This document shows positions 39,391 through 51,319 of a stretch of DNA of 64,000 nt, piece by piece. This DNA is from Membranipora membranacea (Eukaryota; Bryozoa; Gymnolaemata; Cheilostomatida; Membraniporidae): the NCBI GenBank assembly GCA_914767715.1, contig OU612071.1, forward strand, positions 21,077,681 through 21,141,680, given 5' to 3'. The position numbers and the translations under genes are program-made. Below the pieces are notes generated by a model. The model had not been told where the DNA came from and ran no database searches. It was given only the letters and a program-made list of their open reading frames with translations. Position 1 is the stretch's first letter. Each line of letters begins with the position of its first letter.

Positions 39391-42300
39391 TTATAACAGC
39401 AATGGGTCACCACCTAACATAGACTTGGGTAGATTCACTTTCATAGCTGCTTCTATAACAGCAGACACCCCATAGCCTGGTGGTGGTCTCTTGGGGTTAT
39501 CACGAGTCTCGCTCCATGGTCCGCATGTCAGACAGAATACATAGCAGTCCCTGAACCACCATCCACCTGAATAGTCAGCTAAAATAACACACAAAGACAT
39601 TATGAAGGGACCAACTGTTACACTAGTGTCAGGTTTTAGAACCGCAGCCAAATTGTTATTTTGAGGCAGTTTTACGGGATGACTATGAAGGTTGGGCAGG
39701 AAGTTTCATGTGACCCATGTGCTGTGTATCATGTGACCCATGTGTTGTGTATCATGTGACCCATGTGTTGTGTATCATGTGACCCATGTGTTGTGTATCA
39801 TGTGACCCATGTGTTGTGTATCGTGTGACCGATGTGTTGTGTATATATTGTCATTTTTTCAGGCCAAATGATAAAGATAAGCCAGAGTTTAGCACTTTGG
39901 CAAAACTTTCAGGTCTATTTGTATAGACCTGATATAGGGGGATTTGTTTAGGTCTGGACGAGCAAAGCCGGATAGGTTGAAGTTTTTAATCTGTTGATGC
40001 ACTGGATCTAAGTTTAACATATCAAAGCTTTTACTAGACGGGTGTAGATATAGATGTAGGCCTATATGTATCTTTAGTATCTATCTATGAATACATTTCC
40101 AGCTCCTTTCTGATTTTCTCTTGTATAACATACGAACCAAATCAGTAAAGAAACTTCACTTTCCAACGCTGATCGACTGAACTAATGGTATGGGATTTTA
40201 AGATAAATTTGAGAGTGCTATTTTAACATTCTGTTATCATACATCATATAAATGTCTTATCATAATTATAATAATAATAATTTTATACCATGGCTTTGTC
40301 GCTTTCAGTCATTTTTCTTCACTGAAATCGAAGTCATTACCCTTATAGCTGACATCAGCTTATCAATTATAGAGCGCATACAACTAGAACACTCTATGGA
40401 GCTTAAGAATTTAGGCACCGAGGCCTTCATTCGTTGGTGATAATGGAACATTGAATTGTGTAATAGCATTGGTGTTATTATTATCTTACAGTCCACGAAC
40501 CAGGTTTTATTTTGACTACTTATCCATTATGAGTTTCAAACTTGCAATGGATTTAGCAGCTCGGTGTGAAGATATTGATATTATTGTTTGGAAATAAAGA
40601 AGAAAAATAGCATCAAAACGTTGACGATATGCTCATGGTTATTAAGCAATTTTCAACCCAGAAATTCAATCAAATTTGATTGCGTTGTCAACAAAAGACC
40701 TGGACTGTGGACTGCAAACCAATGATTGCATCAATGATACTACACATTCCAATGTCGTAGCGTCACCTATAATCAAGTGCCTCACTTCAACTTTATGTAG
40801 TGTCCTGACTAGGCTAGTTATAAGGTCTATGGTCAGAGCTGCAAACTAATTTTTGTTGAACAAAATATCTATGCGGATGGTAGGCTCCGGTGCGGGAGGG
40901 GCTCCAGAGCGCTCTCCTGTGGAAACTTTTTTTGCATTGAGGCCCTAAAATTAGGGACCCTTGGAAAAAAGAGCAGATCTCCTATTAAAAGGCTGGAGTT
41001 GGTATCCCTGTCTGATGGTAGCAATTGATGAGAATGATTTAAGTCACAGTGTAAACCTTGATCATAAGAAGAACTGGTTTATCCTTTCATCATGATAGCT
41101 GATTCTGAGCTGCGTACCTGCACAGTTCCCATCAGTTCTGTCATCAAAATCTTTATCTCTGGTTGAAAACTTGTACCCTTTATGAGTCCATTCTGGTTTT
41201 CGTGCTATGTCACCTGCGTTGCCTTTAATAAAATAATATACTGGAAGAATTCACACAGTACACCAGCGTTATCATATTTAAGTTTATGTATCCTAATAAT
41301 ATGAAGCATAATGTTACGCATTATAATGCAATGATAATTAGAAGCTGAATTCTCCTGGGTGCCATTAGCTCCACAAACAGTGGTAAAATAGTAAAAAAAC
41401 AGAAACCAATGCAGTAGTAGTTATCCGCACCACACTGTAAGGGTTAACCATCACATATCAATCAATCAGATGCTGTTTTCTATTCCATTTTCTGAAGTAA
41501 GAACCTCGGTGCTCACAATCATTAGGGCACATGAGTCTATTATGAGCTGGTCATCCATCCCTGCCTTATGATACTCAGATACCACGGGTTATCCACCGCT
41601 TCTCCACTCAAATACTAACGGGTCATCCACCCGTGCCTGCTGATAGTATCTAGTCATCCATCCCTCCCCTCAAATACTAACGGGTCATCCACCCCTGCCT
41701 GCTGAGAGTATCTAGTCATCCACCCCTCCCCTCAACTGGTTTGCCTCACACCAAGCGACAATTATGCAGACAGAGAACAATATGCCAGGCCTTTCTATGT
41801 TCAACTCCAAGCTATAGTAGCGCTTTTGTGATTGTGATATTTGCTTAGGTAAAAATTAAATATGGCGCATCACATGCCAAATATCTTTCAAACATGTTCC
41901 CCAACATTAGTGGACCATGTTCAGCATTTCATACATATTTATATCTTATAGAACGATAAAGAGGTTGGATTTCAGAAAAAGCAAATAGTTTCAACTGTGT
42001 CCAGAGGCTATTTAAAAGGTTGCCACAGTGCTCTAAACTAGACTGAGACCTTCAATATGATACCAAACATGGCTTTAGATAAGAATAAAACGTACCACTG
42101 TAACCGCTGATCTCCTCGAGTGTATAATCTGTGCTCTCATTGCCCACTCTGAACTTATCATAGATAGCATAGGAAGGCCGCTCTGGTATATTCCAATCTG
42201 GTACACTCATATACACAATATCTATCCTCAACTTTGCTTCATTACTCTCGGTGAGCAGATGAATATTATCCAACCCTAAAGAGATGAAACATAAGATTAG

Positions 42301-42995
42301 AGAACCTAATTCACTGCAGATCGTTAGAGTAGCTCAGACTATGTACTAGACTTTGTATTTAGGAGGAAGGGTGGGAAGACAACCCATGACAACTTTTACT
42401 ATCCTAGCATGCGGAATAATTGTTGAAAAGTCCTTTCTCGTTGTAATACCTAACATCACTGGTGCCAGCAACAACTCATTTATAGCTGGTATAGTTTTGC
42501 TCACCCAACCAATATTCTCCATTCACATCACCAAACCCGTTCTTATAGTCATCGAACAGCAGGTCAAAGTCAGTCGATCCGCCATATCTCTTAAGAAATG
42601 TGATCCATGGTCCACCAGCAGACTCCACATCACACCAAACCTTAAAGTATTAACTCAGAGCGCTGATATGCGATCACTGATTTTTATATCAGTGTATAAT
42701 ATGAATTAACCGAGATCAGCTATTAAACTTATCAACTTACTTCTACAGACACAATGGTAACACAGACTGAATGAATGCTACAACAAAAACACACAAACAT
42801 TTAGATATATGTTACCCTCATTGTCTTGTTTTTCACAATGATATCTGCCACTCCACTACTCTTCAGACCATAACAGAGATTGGTTGGTAGATTCTCATCG
42901 TCCTCTCCTATGATGTTCCTTTTCTTAACCTGATCTGCATAGCAGAAGACTAACAGACTCAGAAGCAGCCACATAAAATTTACCAACATGGTCAT
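39391..42995 (-). CDS. Secreted fibrinogen-related protein (FReD), copy 2, complete
   Basis: Exons 42816-42995, 42505-42640, 42096-42275, 41118-41222 and 39391-39578 have exactly the lengths and phases of copy 1 and again give 262 residues. The signal peptide, the C41/C63 and C199/C212 pairs and the RDKDFDD site are kept. Against copy 1 I count at least 13 replacement and about 8 silent changes, plus a different C-terminal tail (GGDPLLL instead of AGDASPF). Replacements include D80G and R87L in the YDGSTDFDRL stretch, L to W in VPDLNIP, F to I in EEFSG, E to K in THEGYK and N211D beside C212. The acceptor of exon 3 has gained two bases but is still AG. Both copies look usable. The antisense position relative to the carrier copies is unchanged. 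Confidence 0.9.
39708..39847. repeat. 23-bp minisatellite, 6 units
   Basis: CATGTGACCCATGTGTTGTG plus TAT is repeated about six times upstream of the last FReD exon, in the intron of copy 2. Copy 1 has one unit (about 24881-24904). Confidence 0.95.
41535..41756. repeat. 0.22-kb insertion with internal GTCATCCACC repeats, copy 2 only
   Basis: Copy 1 reads straight through (CACATGACAATTATG), while copy 2 is interrupted after CACATGA and resumes at GACAATTATG. The insert has about three imperfect units built on GGGTCATCCACCCSTGCCTG and ATACTAACG or AGTATCTA. It lies in an intron of FReD copy 2. The origin is unknown. Confidence 0.8.
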
Positions 42996-43697
42996 TCAAT
43001 GTATAAGCGATAATATGGAGGTAAGTCGTTATGGTTTGTCAGTTTTATACCCGTATCGGATACATTAGCGTAAGCAGTAATCAGTTCACACCTGGATGGT
43101 CACATCAATATTACTATACAGATTCTCAGGCCAATACTCAGGGAGAAGTATGTGTATGTATTTATTATGAGCCAGGCTGTATAACCAAAACAATAAAAGA
43201 ATCGACCAACGACTGGCACTATGATGGTACCAGAAATTTAAAAGGAGTCAAAGTTGTTTGGTATTCCGTGTCCCATGTGAGATCTTTTCATAGAACCAAA
43301 GCAATGGTCCCCAGGCACTGCTTTCTTGCTCCATCTGTATTTAACAGTTGTTGCTTGGATGTATAGGTGATTGACTTTAAATCGATGGGGGAGGGCGGTG
43401 CTGACAGACTTTTTGGCTGATGATTAGAAAATTCATGCCCTTTCACCTTACCATGTCTCTCCGTCTGTTCTGTGTTATCATGATGACCAACAATTTGATG
43501 AATCTGATGGTATTCAGACATTTTCAACGTGATAATTTCCGACCAAGCCATTTGAACCAATTTTCAACCAAGGCAAATTCCCTCCGAACCGATTTCCCAC
43601 TGAGATTTATTTCCCCAAGCGATTTCCCATCAAGACAAGTTTCCTTTGACCACAGACAGTGAGCTGTGCTGTTTTACCAACTAAAAATATTACCACT

Positions 43698-44510
43698 TTT
43701 ATCCCGGTAACTGTAAATTGCTGAACAGGCTGAACAGGCTAAACAGGCTGAACAGGCTGAACAGGCTGAACATGCTGAACAGCTGAACAGAATTTCTCAG
43801 ACTACTATTTTTGATTCTTTACATGATTTGCTAATTTTGAACAAGCCTGGACAACTCCTTATAATCTGCTGGATACTTAACTTATAATTATTAAGTTTTC
43901 AATTGCCTTTGTTTCCTTCTATTAATTTATCCACAGTAAATTTTTTGGTATTACACTTAGTGAATGGATGGAAGATGAAAGGATGGCATCGTACTAAATA
44001 ATGTTTCTGGTTTCCTAAACACCATCAGATTTTGTCAGATTTGTTACATTGATTGCTTCATTTGCTTGCCCTCATTGATATGAATTTATGGATCAGTGGT
44101 AAAACACACTGCGTGGCTATTTGTGAAGATATGTCATCAGTATAGATTTTTATCAAGATAAATAATGCTATAAATCTTGCAGCTTTTACATTACGCATGA
44201 TTGACGTACCAGTAACAACCTTCAAAAACTCAGGCATGCGCTTACGAGGGTCAGCTATAACAGATTCTGAACGTGTGGACCAATCAAAGATGAGAAATGC
44301 AGTCGAGCAACCATACATGAATAGCCATACGCCTGCTCAGAGTTAGATATGTACCCCACATTCATATAATATATTCTCTTATAATATATACTATTATGTT
44401 TGAGAAGTTATAGTCAGCCACAGAAAAGAATACAAAAACAATTTTAGTCTGAGAAATTCTGTTCAGTCTGTTCAGCCTGTTCGGCAATTTACAGTTACCG
44501 CTTTTATCCT
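43698..44510. mobile_element. MITE-like element, copy 2
   Basis: The duplicate of the element at 28617-29428, with the same inverted arms and the GCTGAACAG array. Its right arm (about 44415-44500) has been duplicated again at about 44850-44945. Confidence 0.7.
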
Positions 44511-45197
44511 ATTGTAGTATGATTCATGTTTTTTTTTATATAATATACAAACCAGGGAGAACATTGCTGAGATGAGAATTAATGCCAATAAAAGAGATAG
44601 AAAAAACAGTTAGTCATTATCAATAAAGAAATTTCAGTACCTATCAAAATGATGACACAATATGCGGGTCATGACAAAACGATGACACAATATGCTTGTT
44701 CTTTACAAACTGATGATGCAATAATTATGCTGGCTGTTAATTGAATAGTAAAAATCAAGTGATTGCCCTAAAACGAATACATTAGGTGCCAACAGGAATT
44801 TAGTGACTCATTAAATCATCGGCTAGGAGGAATATGTTTGAGAAGTTATAGTCAGCCACAGAAAAGAATACAAAAAACAATTTTAGTCTGAGAAATTCAG
44901 TTCAGTCTGTTTAGCCTGTTCGGCAATTTACAGTTACCGCTTTGATCCTATTGAAGTATGATTCATGTTTTTTTTATATAATATACAAACCAGGGAGAAC
45001 GTTGCTGAGATGAGAATTAATGCCAATAAAAGAGATAGAAAAAACAGTTAGTCATTATCAATAACGAAATTTCAGTACCTATCAAAATGATGACACAATA
45101 TGCAGGTCATGGCAAAACAATGACACAATATGCTTGTTCTTTACGAACTGATGATGCAATAGTTATGCTGGCTGTTAATTGAATAATAAAAATCAAG
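44395..45197. repeat. Secondary direct duplication of the MITE right arm and flank
   Basis: About 365 bp (44395-44759), starting TATGTTTGAGAAGTTATAG, recurs from 44833 at an offset of 438 bp. Between the two lies about 73 bp (44760-44832) that has no counterpart in copy 1. Copy 1 of the large duplication has the segment once. Confidence 0.9.
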
Positions 45198-45426
45198 GAC
45201 CTCAGTAACTAAAAAATACCAATAGCGAAGCAATCTTTGAGTATGAGTGTGAAGAACTAAAACTCATAGCTGGTGGAGACTAATGCTTTTATCTCGGTAC
45301 ACAAGAAGAGAATTTTACATGCTTAAGTTATGTAGGTTTATGTTCTGAATCAGTATGGTAAAACCCTGGTTTATGATCTTAATTTCAGTTCTGGGGTAGA
45401 GTTTTTTTTTTAATTAAGCCAGAATC

Positions 45427-46139
45427 AGATGAAGACAGGATTGATCACCCATCACCAGCACATCAACTGTAAAAAATTACATCAAAGTTGTTTTAAATCT
45501 GGTTATGATGATAGGGAAAATTGAATCCACGTAGATACATACTAAGGCATGGTGGCGGCTAGTTTAAGGTTCATATTTAGTACTGCACAGGTAATAGTTA
45601 TTGAAACTCATCTAGACGCCAACTACACAGTGATGGGAAATAGTAAGTATAAGGGTTGATAGAACAAAGGAATATTGAAGTATGGCTGAGCATTGTTATA
45701 GGGACACGAGAACTCAAAGCACGTGTGAAAATATTAGAAGGGATGACCACTTCACAATCATATTTGCCATGAATAATAAAACCTATAAATGCCATCATTG
45801 CATAACACAATACCAGCAGAATCAAATTAAAACATTGACAAACTTTAACTCATCAGCCAATCAAAACAAACCAAAACTCAAGCATATGAGTCATTCTAAG
45901 CAGAAATGAGTAGATAACACTGCAGTCTAGATGTTTTGAAGCATTTACTCTGAAGATGAGAGTTTTAAAATTGAAGATTGCTCTTTTTACTCTGAAGAAA
46001 TTGAAGATAGCTTTGTGTGCAGGGAGCCCCACTATTTCATTATCTCAAGGGGCTATAGATTAAGTCACAAATTGAAACTGGACAATGACTATATAGTGGC
46101 ATTATTTATTTTAACGGAACAACACAATCACTGTGGTTC
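45427..46139. other. Unique sequence after the duplication; no gene seen
   Basis: AT-rich DNA. Overlapping ORFs near 45600-45910 on both strands have no recognisable motif, and the composition does not suggest coding. Confidence 0.35.
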
Positions 46140-46310
46140 CATGCTTCGATTTTGTGGTTCACTCCAATTTCGAATGGTCAGAATCCAGTGGATTCTAACC
46201 ATTCCCATGATGGGAAAAACATGAAAGAATCTTGAACCCCAGCTTGCCACATGGAATCCCATTGAAGGCATTGTGTGCAAGCTTGCTAACCATTCAGCCA
46301 CGCCGAAATT
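46140..46310 (-). mobile_element. tRNA-derived SINE
   Basis: The minus strand has a tRNA-like head. An A-box-like TGGCTGAATGGTTAGCAAGC (about 46280-46300) is followed about 50 bp later by a B-box-like GGTTCAAGATTC (46227-46238). The stems no longer pair well, so it is not a tRNA gene. A palindromic body (ATGGTCAGAATCC/GGATTCTAACCAT) follows. The source is probably a serine- or leucine-type tRNA; the 3' end is not defined. Confidence 0.6.
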
Positions 46311-46689
46311 AAGGAAAAAAGGTTGAATAAACACGGTATAAGTATTCGCGTCCAAAAAGTCATTCGTCACAATCGGAATTCGATTTTAATGCCGTTTCCA
46401 TGGGGCGATTACTCCCGAAATCCTTACAAAATGGACACATGAGAACATAGTGAATGCTAAAGGGATGAAGCATTCATTATGTATTTCATAGAAAGCCTGA
46501 GCACCTATTTGTCAGCAAAAACCGATGAGAATGGGATAGCCTATCAGTTTACAGATGATAGAAGTAAAAAATAGAAGTTCACCTGGGGATTGGTTGGTCC
46601 CCCAGGTGTGCTCCGACCTGCCTGCAAACAGAGAGCAAATTGGCGCAGATATTGCGGCCTCGCCAATAAGGCAATAATATTTCGCCGCC

Positions 46690-46735
46690 CATGCCTCGGA
46701 TGGGCGAGTGATAAGACATCGGATTTTAATCAACC
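46690..46735 (+). repeat. Possible degraded tRNA-like fragment
   Basis: GGGCGAGTGATAAGACATCG followed by GATTTTAATC resembles the D-arm and anticodon arm of a leucine tRNA. No T-arm follows, so this is at most a decayed SINE or tRNA pseudogene. Confidence 0.25.
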
Positions 46736-46739
46736 TTTT

Positions 46740-47940
46740 TTAATTTTATGTAATACAAGTTGATCATGTGATAAAAAAAGGTTATATCCGCATATGACAA
46801 GGAAAATGCAATAACAAATTATAAGTTATTATGTCTTGAAGAAATCCTGCATTGATATTGAGCTGAGCTGTTAGGAGTAGATATTTCTCAGATTCCTCAT
46901 CTTCTTCGTGCCAGGGCAAGCATTGATATTGCCTGTATCTAGGAAGTGAACATAAAACAGTGCTGTTATTTGATTGACATATTGAGATTATGGAGCCTAT
47001 TTAAGTGAGATTAGTCAGTCAGGGTTACCCAGACGTCTCCCTTGTTGTTGAAATCTTAATTCATGATTTTTTTTGGATTAAATTTGTTCTTGTATGATCT
47101 AACCAGTGCAGTTGTCAGATATTTGTCCCGGAAGAGGCCAAACACCCAAGAAGAACGCGCAACCTGATTCACTTATTGTTGATCATGATTAGTTTGTATG
47201 GAGTTATCTCTTCCTGTTGAGGAAGCAAGTAACTCCATATAAGAGGTATTATATTTATTTACACAGACTTGTCCAATACATTTGTTTTGGCCAATCAGAT
47301 TAACCATCAGAGAAGTTTGTAACCTTTAACCTCGCACATGGAGGTACTATTAATCTAATTATATCACAAACCATTCAGCTCAGTGTCAGGAGATGATTTG
47401 CCTGTGCAGGTGACCGACCGAGCAAAGGAGGACCTACTAGTATGGATAACTAGTAACTAGCTCATGTGAGTATTCTTACCAAGGAGTATCTTACACACAC
47501 ACATATTCCTATACATATTGTGATGGTTGTTAACATGCTGACTTTGGATTTGGTTGATGTATTTGCAGGTTTTGGTTTTGCATTTATTTGTTTGATTTTC
47601 ATATTGCATTACACTATAACTCCATGGTCTAGTCTTGCTTGGCGATATCTTGTTGCAGGTAGGGTAGTGTGATAATCTAGAATACAGGTTGATAGCCGCA
47701 GTATTTTCTTTTGGTGCAGGTCTTTCTGTTTGCCCTTGCTTTAACTTTGCCAAAACCCCAAGCCCAGGGCAGTTGTCTGCTGTCACTTGTGTAGGGTTGT
47801 TAATTTGCCAGAGTTGAGCTCATAAATTTTGAATACTTACATGTCACATGTGCTCATAATATCTGTGCAGCAAATCGAATCATGTTGCTGTTGTAGTATG
47901 TCTGTTTTCGGTCAAATATCGATATATTCTTTTTAGTTTT
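46740..47940. other. No gene recognised
   Basis: A 109-codon minus-strand ORF (47457-47786) overlaps a plus-strand ORF, and neither has recognisable motifs. A foldback (ATGGAGTTAtCTcTTCCT with its near complement) lies at 47199-47241. Confidence 0.35.
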
Positions 47941-47944
47941 TTTT

Positions 47945-48510
47945 ACCTTGAGTCTTCTTCGTCTCTAACGCCGACTTTGAAATCAGAACTTGAGAAACAT
48001 TTTGCCATTAATCGGTTAATCGGTCCGGGTCAATATCAAGGCCAAGCAAATGAACAGCTAGTACTAAGGTTGCACCCAATGCACGAAGCAGCGGGCTGTC
48101 GATTGGTAGCGTGTTCCATTCTTTTGCAGTTCTTATGAAGAACGATCGCTGGTAGTGGAGCGTATTAGTGTGCGGAATGTAGTACTGATGTTGGTGCTTT
48201 CGTGCTGAGCTTGATGATTTAAGCTGCATATGGCTGTTCATGGTTGACTGGTTGTAGTGATGGTATTGGCTAAACAGTTTGAGTCTTGTTTCAGATCGGC
48301 GTTGAGATCGAGTGCATAGGTTGAGCTTTTGGAGGAGGTTAGTTGTGCAAGTCTTCCTATCTGTTCGTCTGATGCCACAGATTAGACTAGATGCACGTCT
48401 TTGCACACCTTCCAGTTGCTTCTCTGCAGTTTGAGTGAGAGAGTCCCATGCCCCAGAGGCATATTCCAGCAGGGCAGTGGGACATGTGTGTGTCTGTTCT
48501 TGAGTAACTC
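47945..48510 (-). mobile_element. Non-LTR retrotransposon 3' fragment (end of reverse transcriptase ORF)
   Basis: The minus strand reads continuously from about 48480 to a stop at 48008. Landmarks are LLEYASGAWDSLT, LEGVQRRASSLICGI, LLQKLNL, RRSETRLKLFSQYHHY and FFIRTAKEWNTLP. This is the usual C-terminal end of CR1/jockey-like reverse transcriptase ORFs. The core RT domain is missing, so the copy is 5'-truncated. It differs from the fragment at 12.4 kb, which ends before this region. Confidence 0.8.
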
Positions 48511-51300
48511 TATTAGTTATGCCTTACCGGTGGTTTGCCTCTTAGCTGAACCTTCAGTGGGGTCTATCAACTGACTGAATGAGCAATTAAAATGAAGCAT
48601 GTTGTCGCTATCACATCGCTCACAACTATCGCTCACATGGTCTTTCAGTTACACAAATTCGTTCCCAAATAGCTCATTCAAAAGGTCAAAATGTATATAG
48701 TTATATTAATATATGAACGATTTGTGAGCGAGAGCCTTGCATGATTGCAATTCTGGCTGTTTTTAATTGAAATATCCCACCCCCCCCTCCCCCCAAAGTT
48801 CACTTTTCAGGCGAGGTGCCAGGAGAGATTGAGTTGTTTTGATATCTGTTTGATGTCCCAAGTAGAATATTGCATCAATTGCTTTCTGATCAGAACTGAA
48901 ATATCAAATTGAATAGCTTGTTTGAATAGCTTGTTTGGTTTTTGACTGAGCATCTTACCTAGATCCAATTAATAGGCATTGTAAAGATTCAAAATGTTAC
49001 ATAATAAGGCTTGTCTTCCATTCATGTCGTAGTATAGGAATGAAAAGAGGTCTACAAGCAAGTAAAGATTGAGGACTGTCTATTTTCTTTTACACAGTAC
49101 AGATTTCAAAGCGCACAGCACAACATGACAGGGGAGCCAAGCGCTGGTCACGGATTGTCGTCATAGGATGTCCTACTCACAGACAAAGAGACATGTCATG
49201 ATAGAAGGACAGGTAAGCAAAAACAGGTGCGGTTGTTGTTCAAATTTGCTGTTAAAAACTTTGATTATGACCCTTTTTTTTCAATGTCAATTTCCCAAGG
49301 CCTACTAACGAGATTTGCAGAAGATATAATCACTGAGTGCTGAATCTAATGTATTTCACAGGTGTCCAATACTTGTACCAAAGATTATAAATACTCATTG
49401 CTTGTAAATACTCATTACAAATATCATTGCTTGTAGTCAGGCAGAGAAGTGCCAACATTGATATATTTCTGCCAAACTGAATCATAAAGGCAGGCCCAGT
49501 AACTTAGTTTAATGGTTAGCTGTGACTTAGCACTGACCACAGCCTGTCAGTTTGTGGTGCCAATGACTATGACATGACACTCCCGCTGTTCCCTGTCCAC
49601 AGCAATTCAAGCGTGAAAACGAGTGTTTGTCATTTTAGGATGCTGTGCTCGCTTGCTCTGTTTATATAAGATTACAATGTAGAAATGATTTCTTTCTGCA
49701 GACATAGCCTTACTTATTTCAGATTTGCCTGAGAATGGTTCATGCAATTCTCTTGATTTTTTTTACATGTGTTACCAGAACATATGGGCCACTGTCTAGG
49801 CATTTATTCATGTAGTCAGTCAATGGATTTTGCAGATATATTTGATTTAGTGGCTAACATTCCTTTGTGATATGAGTAAGACAAGGTACACACAATACTA
49901 GATAGCCCTTTCATCAAACGAAGTTTCCTATGACCAACAGTCATTCTAAGCTGACCAAAGGAAGGTGTCAGATTTATGAAATTTGTCATTCACAAGCTGA
50001 AAACTAGATAAAAAAAGCCCAAAAACAGGCTTCTTTTCTCCCTCCCCCTCCAACATAATCTTTTTGTGAACCATGAAAATAATCATTATTACCAATCACC
50101 TCAATCAAGATATTTACTTGAGAACATTTGCTCCAATTTAAGAGGTAAATGTGGCTATAGAGACGGCCCAAAAAGTGTCCAGTTCATAGCGCCATATGGA
50201 CATGTCTCTTCTATACATATGCTAAGCAAAAATTACCCAACCATCTGCATGAATGATGGGGCCTTTATTTTAGATTGAGCTTAGCGTTATAACATGAAAA
50301 CTCAGGTCCATACTCTAGTACTCAACTACATCAGTGAAACTCCACCCATAATCTCAGCTATCATATAGTTAACCTACCAGGCGTTTAGTCGCTGGCAAAA
50401 TAGTAAGTGGTAAGATCACCACAGTTGCATTTATATCACCTTCCCTTGGTAGTCAAACTATCGTTAGTCATGTTTCCCCTCAAACGCTATGATAAGGCCA
50501 ATGTCGCTTAGTTGATCCTACAGTGTACTTTATAGTTTTTTACCAAATCTTGCAATAAGATCCTACGATATCCTCTCGAGTAAGATCCATACCAACTCGA
50601 TACTCAAAAATTTGAATTCATTTTCAAAGAAACTGATCTGTGCATTGACATAGACTGCACTTATTCAGTAATATTGATAGTCCATGTTTAGATGTGCTGA
50701 GTAACTGTGGTGCACAAATGGACAAGATCTGATGCCACAAAACAGAAATCTTCTCCAAGTCACCCACTGCTAACACATTTCAATACTACTCTCTAGGAGG
50801 CCGTCAAATTCATTTGGATTTTTAATCACCCTGAAGACTGAAATAACTAGATAACACATTTATTTACATGGATCTACTTTAAGACATGCAAATACTAGTT
50901 TTTGATGTAAAGAGAACTGTTTATCTGAGCAAGTTTTGTGTGTCAAAACATCTTAAAGTTTGTAAAGATTGCTAAAAAAAATCCTCAAAACTCAAAATCA
51001 CTTGTTAGTAATCATCACATGATTTTGATTTTTACATCATTGAGATGCCTGAAATGTCTAGATCTAAAATATTTTCATTTGAAGTTTCAGTGAAATTTGG
51101 AAATACATAATTTTCATGAAAAACAACCAGGCTACCTGTGTAAATTTTGAATTTCCTATTGAAATTGTATTGAAAGCCACTAATCATGAAGCTCATAATT
51201 GAAGCGTAACACTCGTTTTCATGCGGCCGCTTGCCTATTCAACTGAAGACCGCAGTTTGATAGGAGTGTCATATCTTAGTATTTATAATCTTTGGTGGTG
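48511..51300. other. No gene recognised
   Basis: Low-complexity C-runs near 48778-48800 and scattered short ORFs without motifs. Possible donor-like GTAAG sites occur (for example 49213), but I cannot build an exon chain. Confidence 0.35.
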
Positions 51301-51319
51301 CCACACATCAGCTGCTAAG

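Noticed and set aside
47457-47786. 109-codon minus-strand ORF and overlapping 68-codon plus-strand ORF
   Set aside because: They compete for the same DNA, have low-complexity composition, and show no motif or splice signals that would support a gene.
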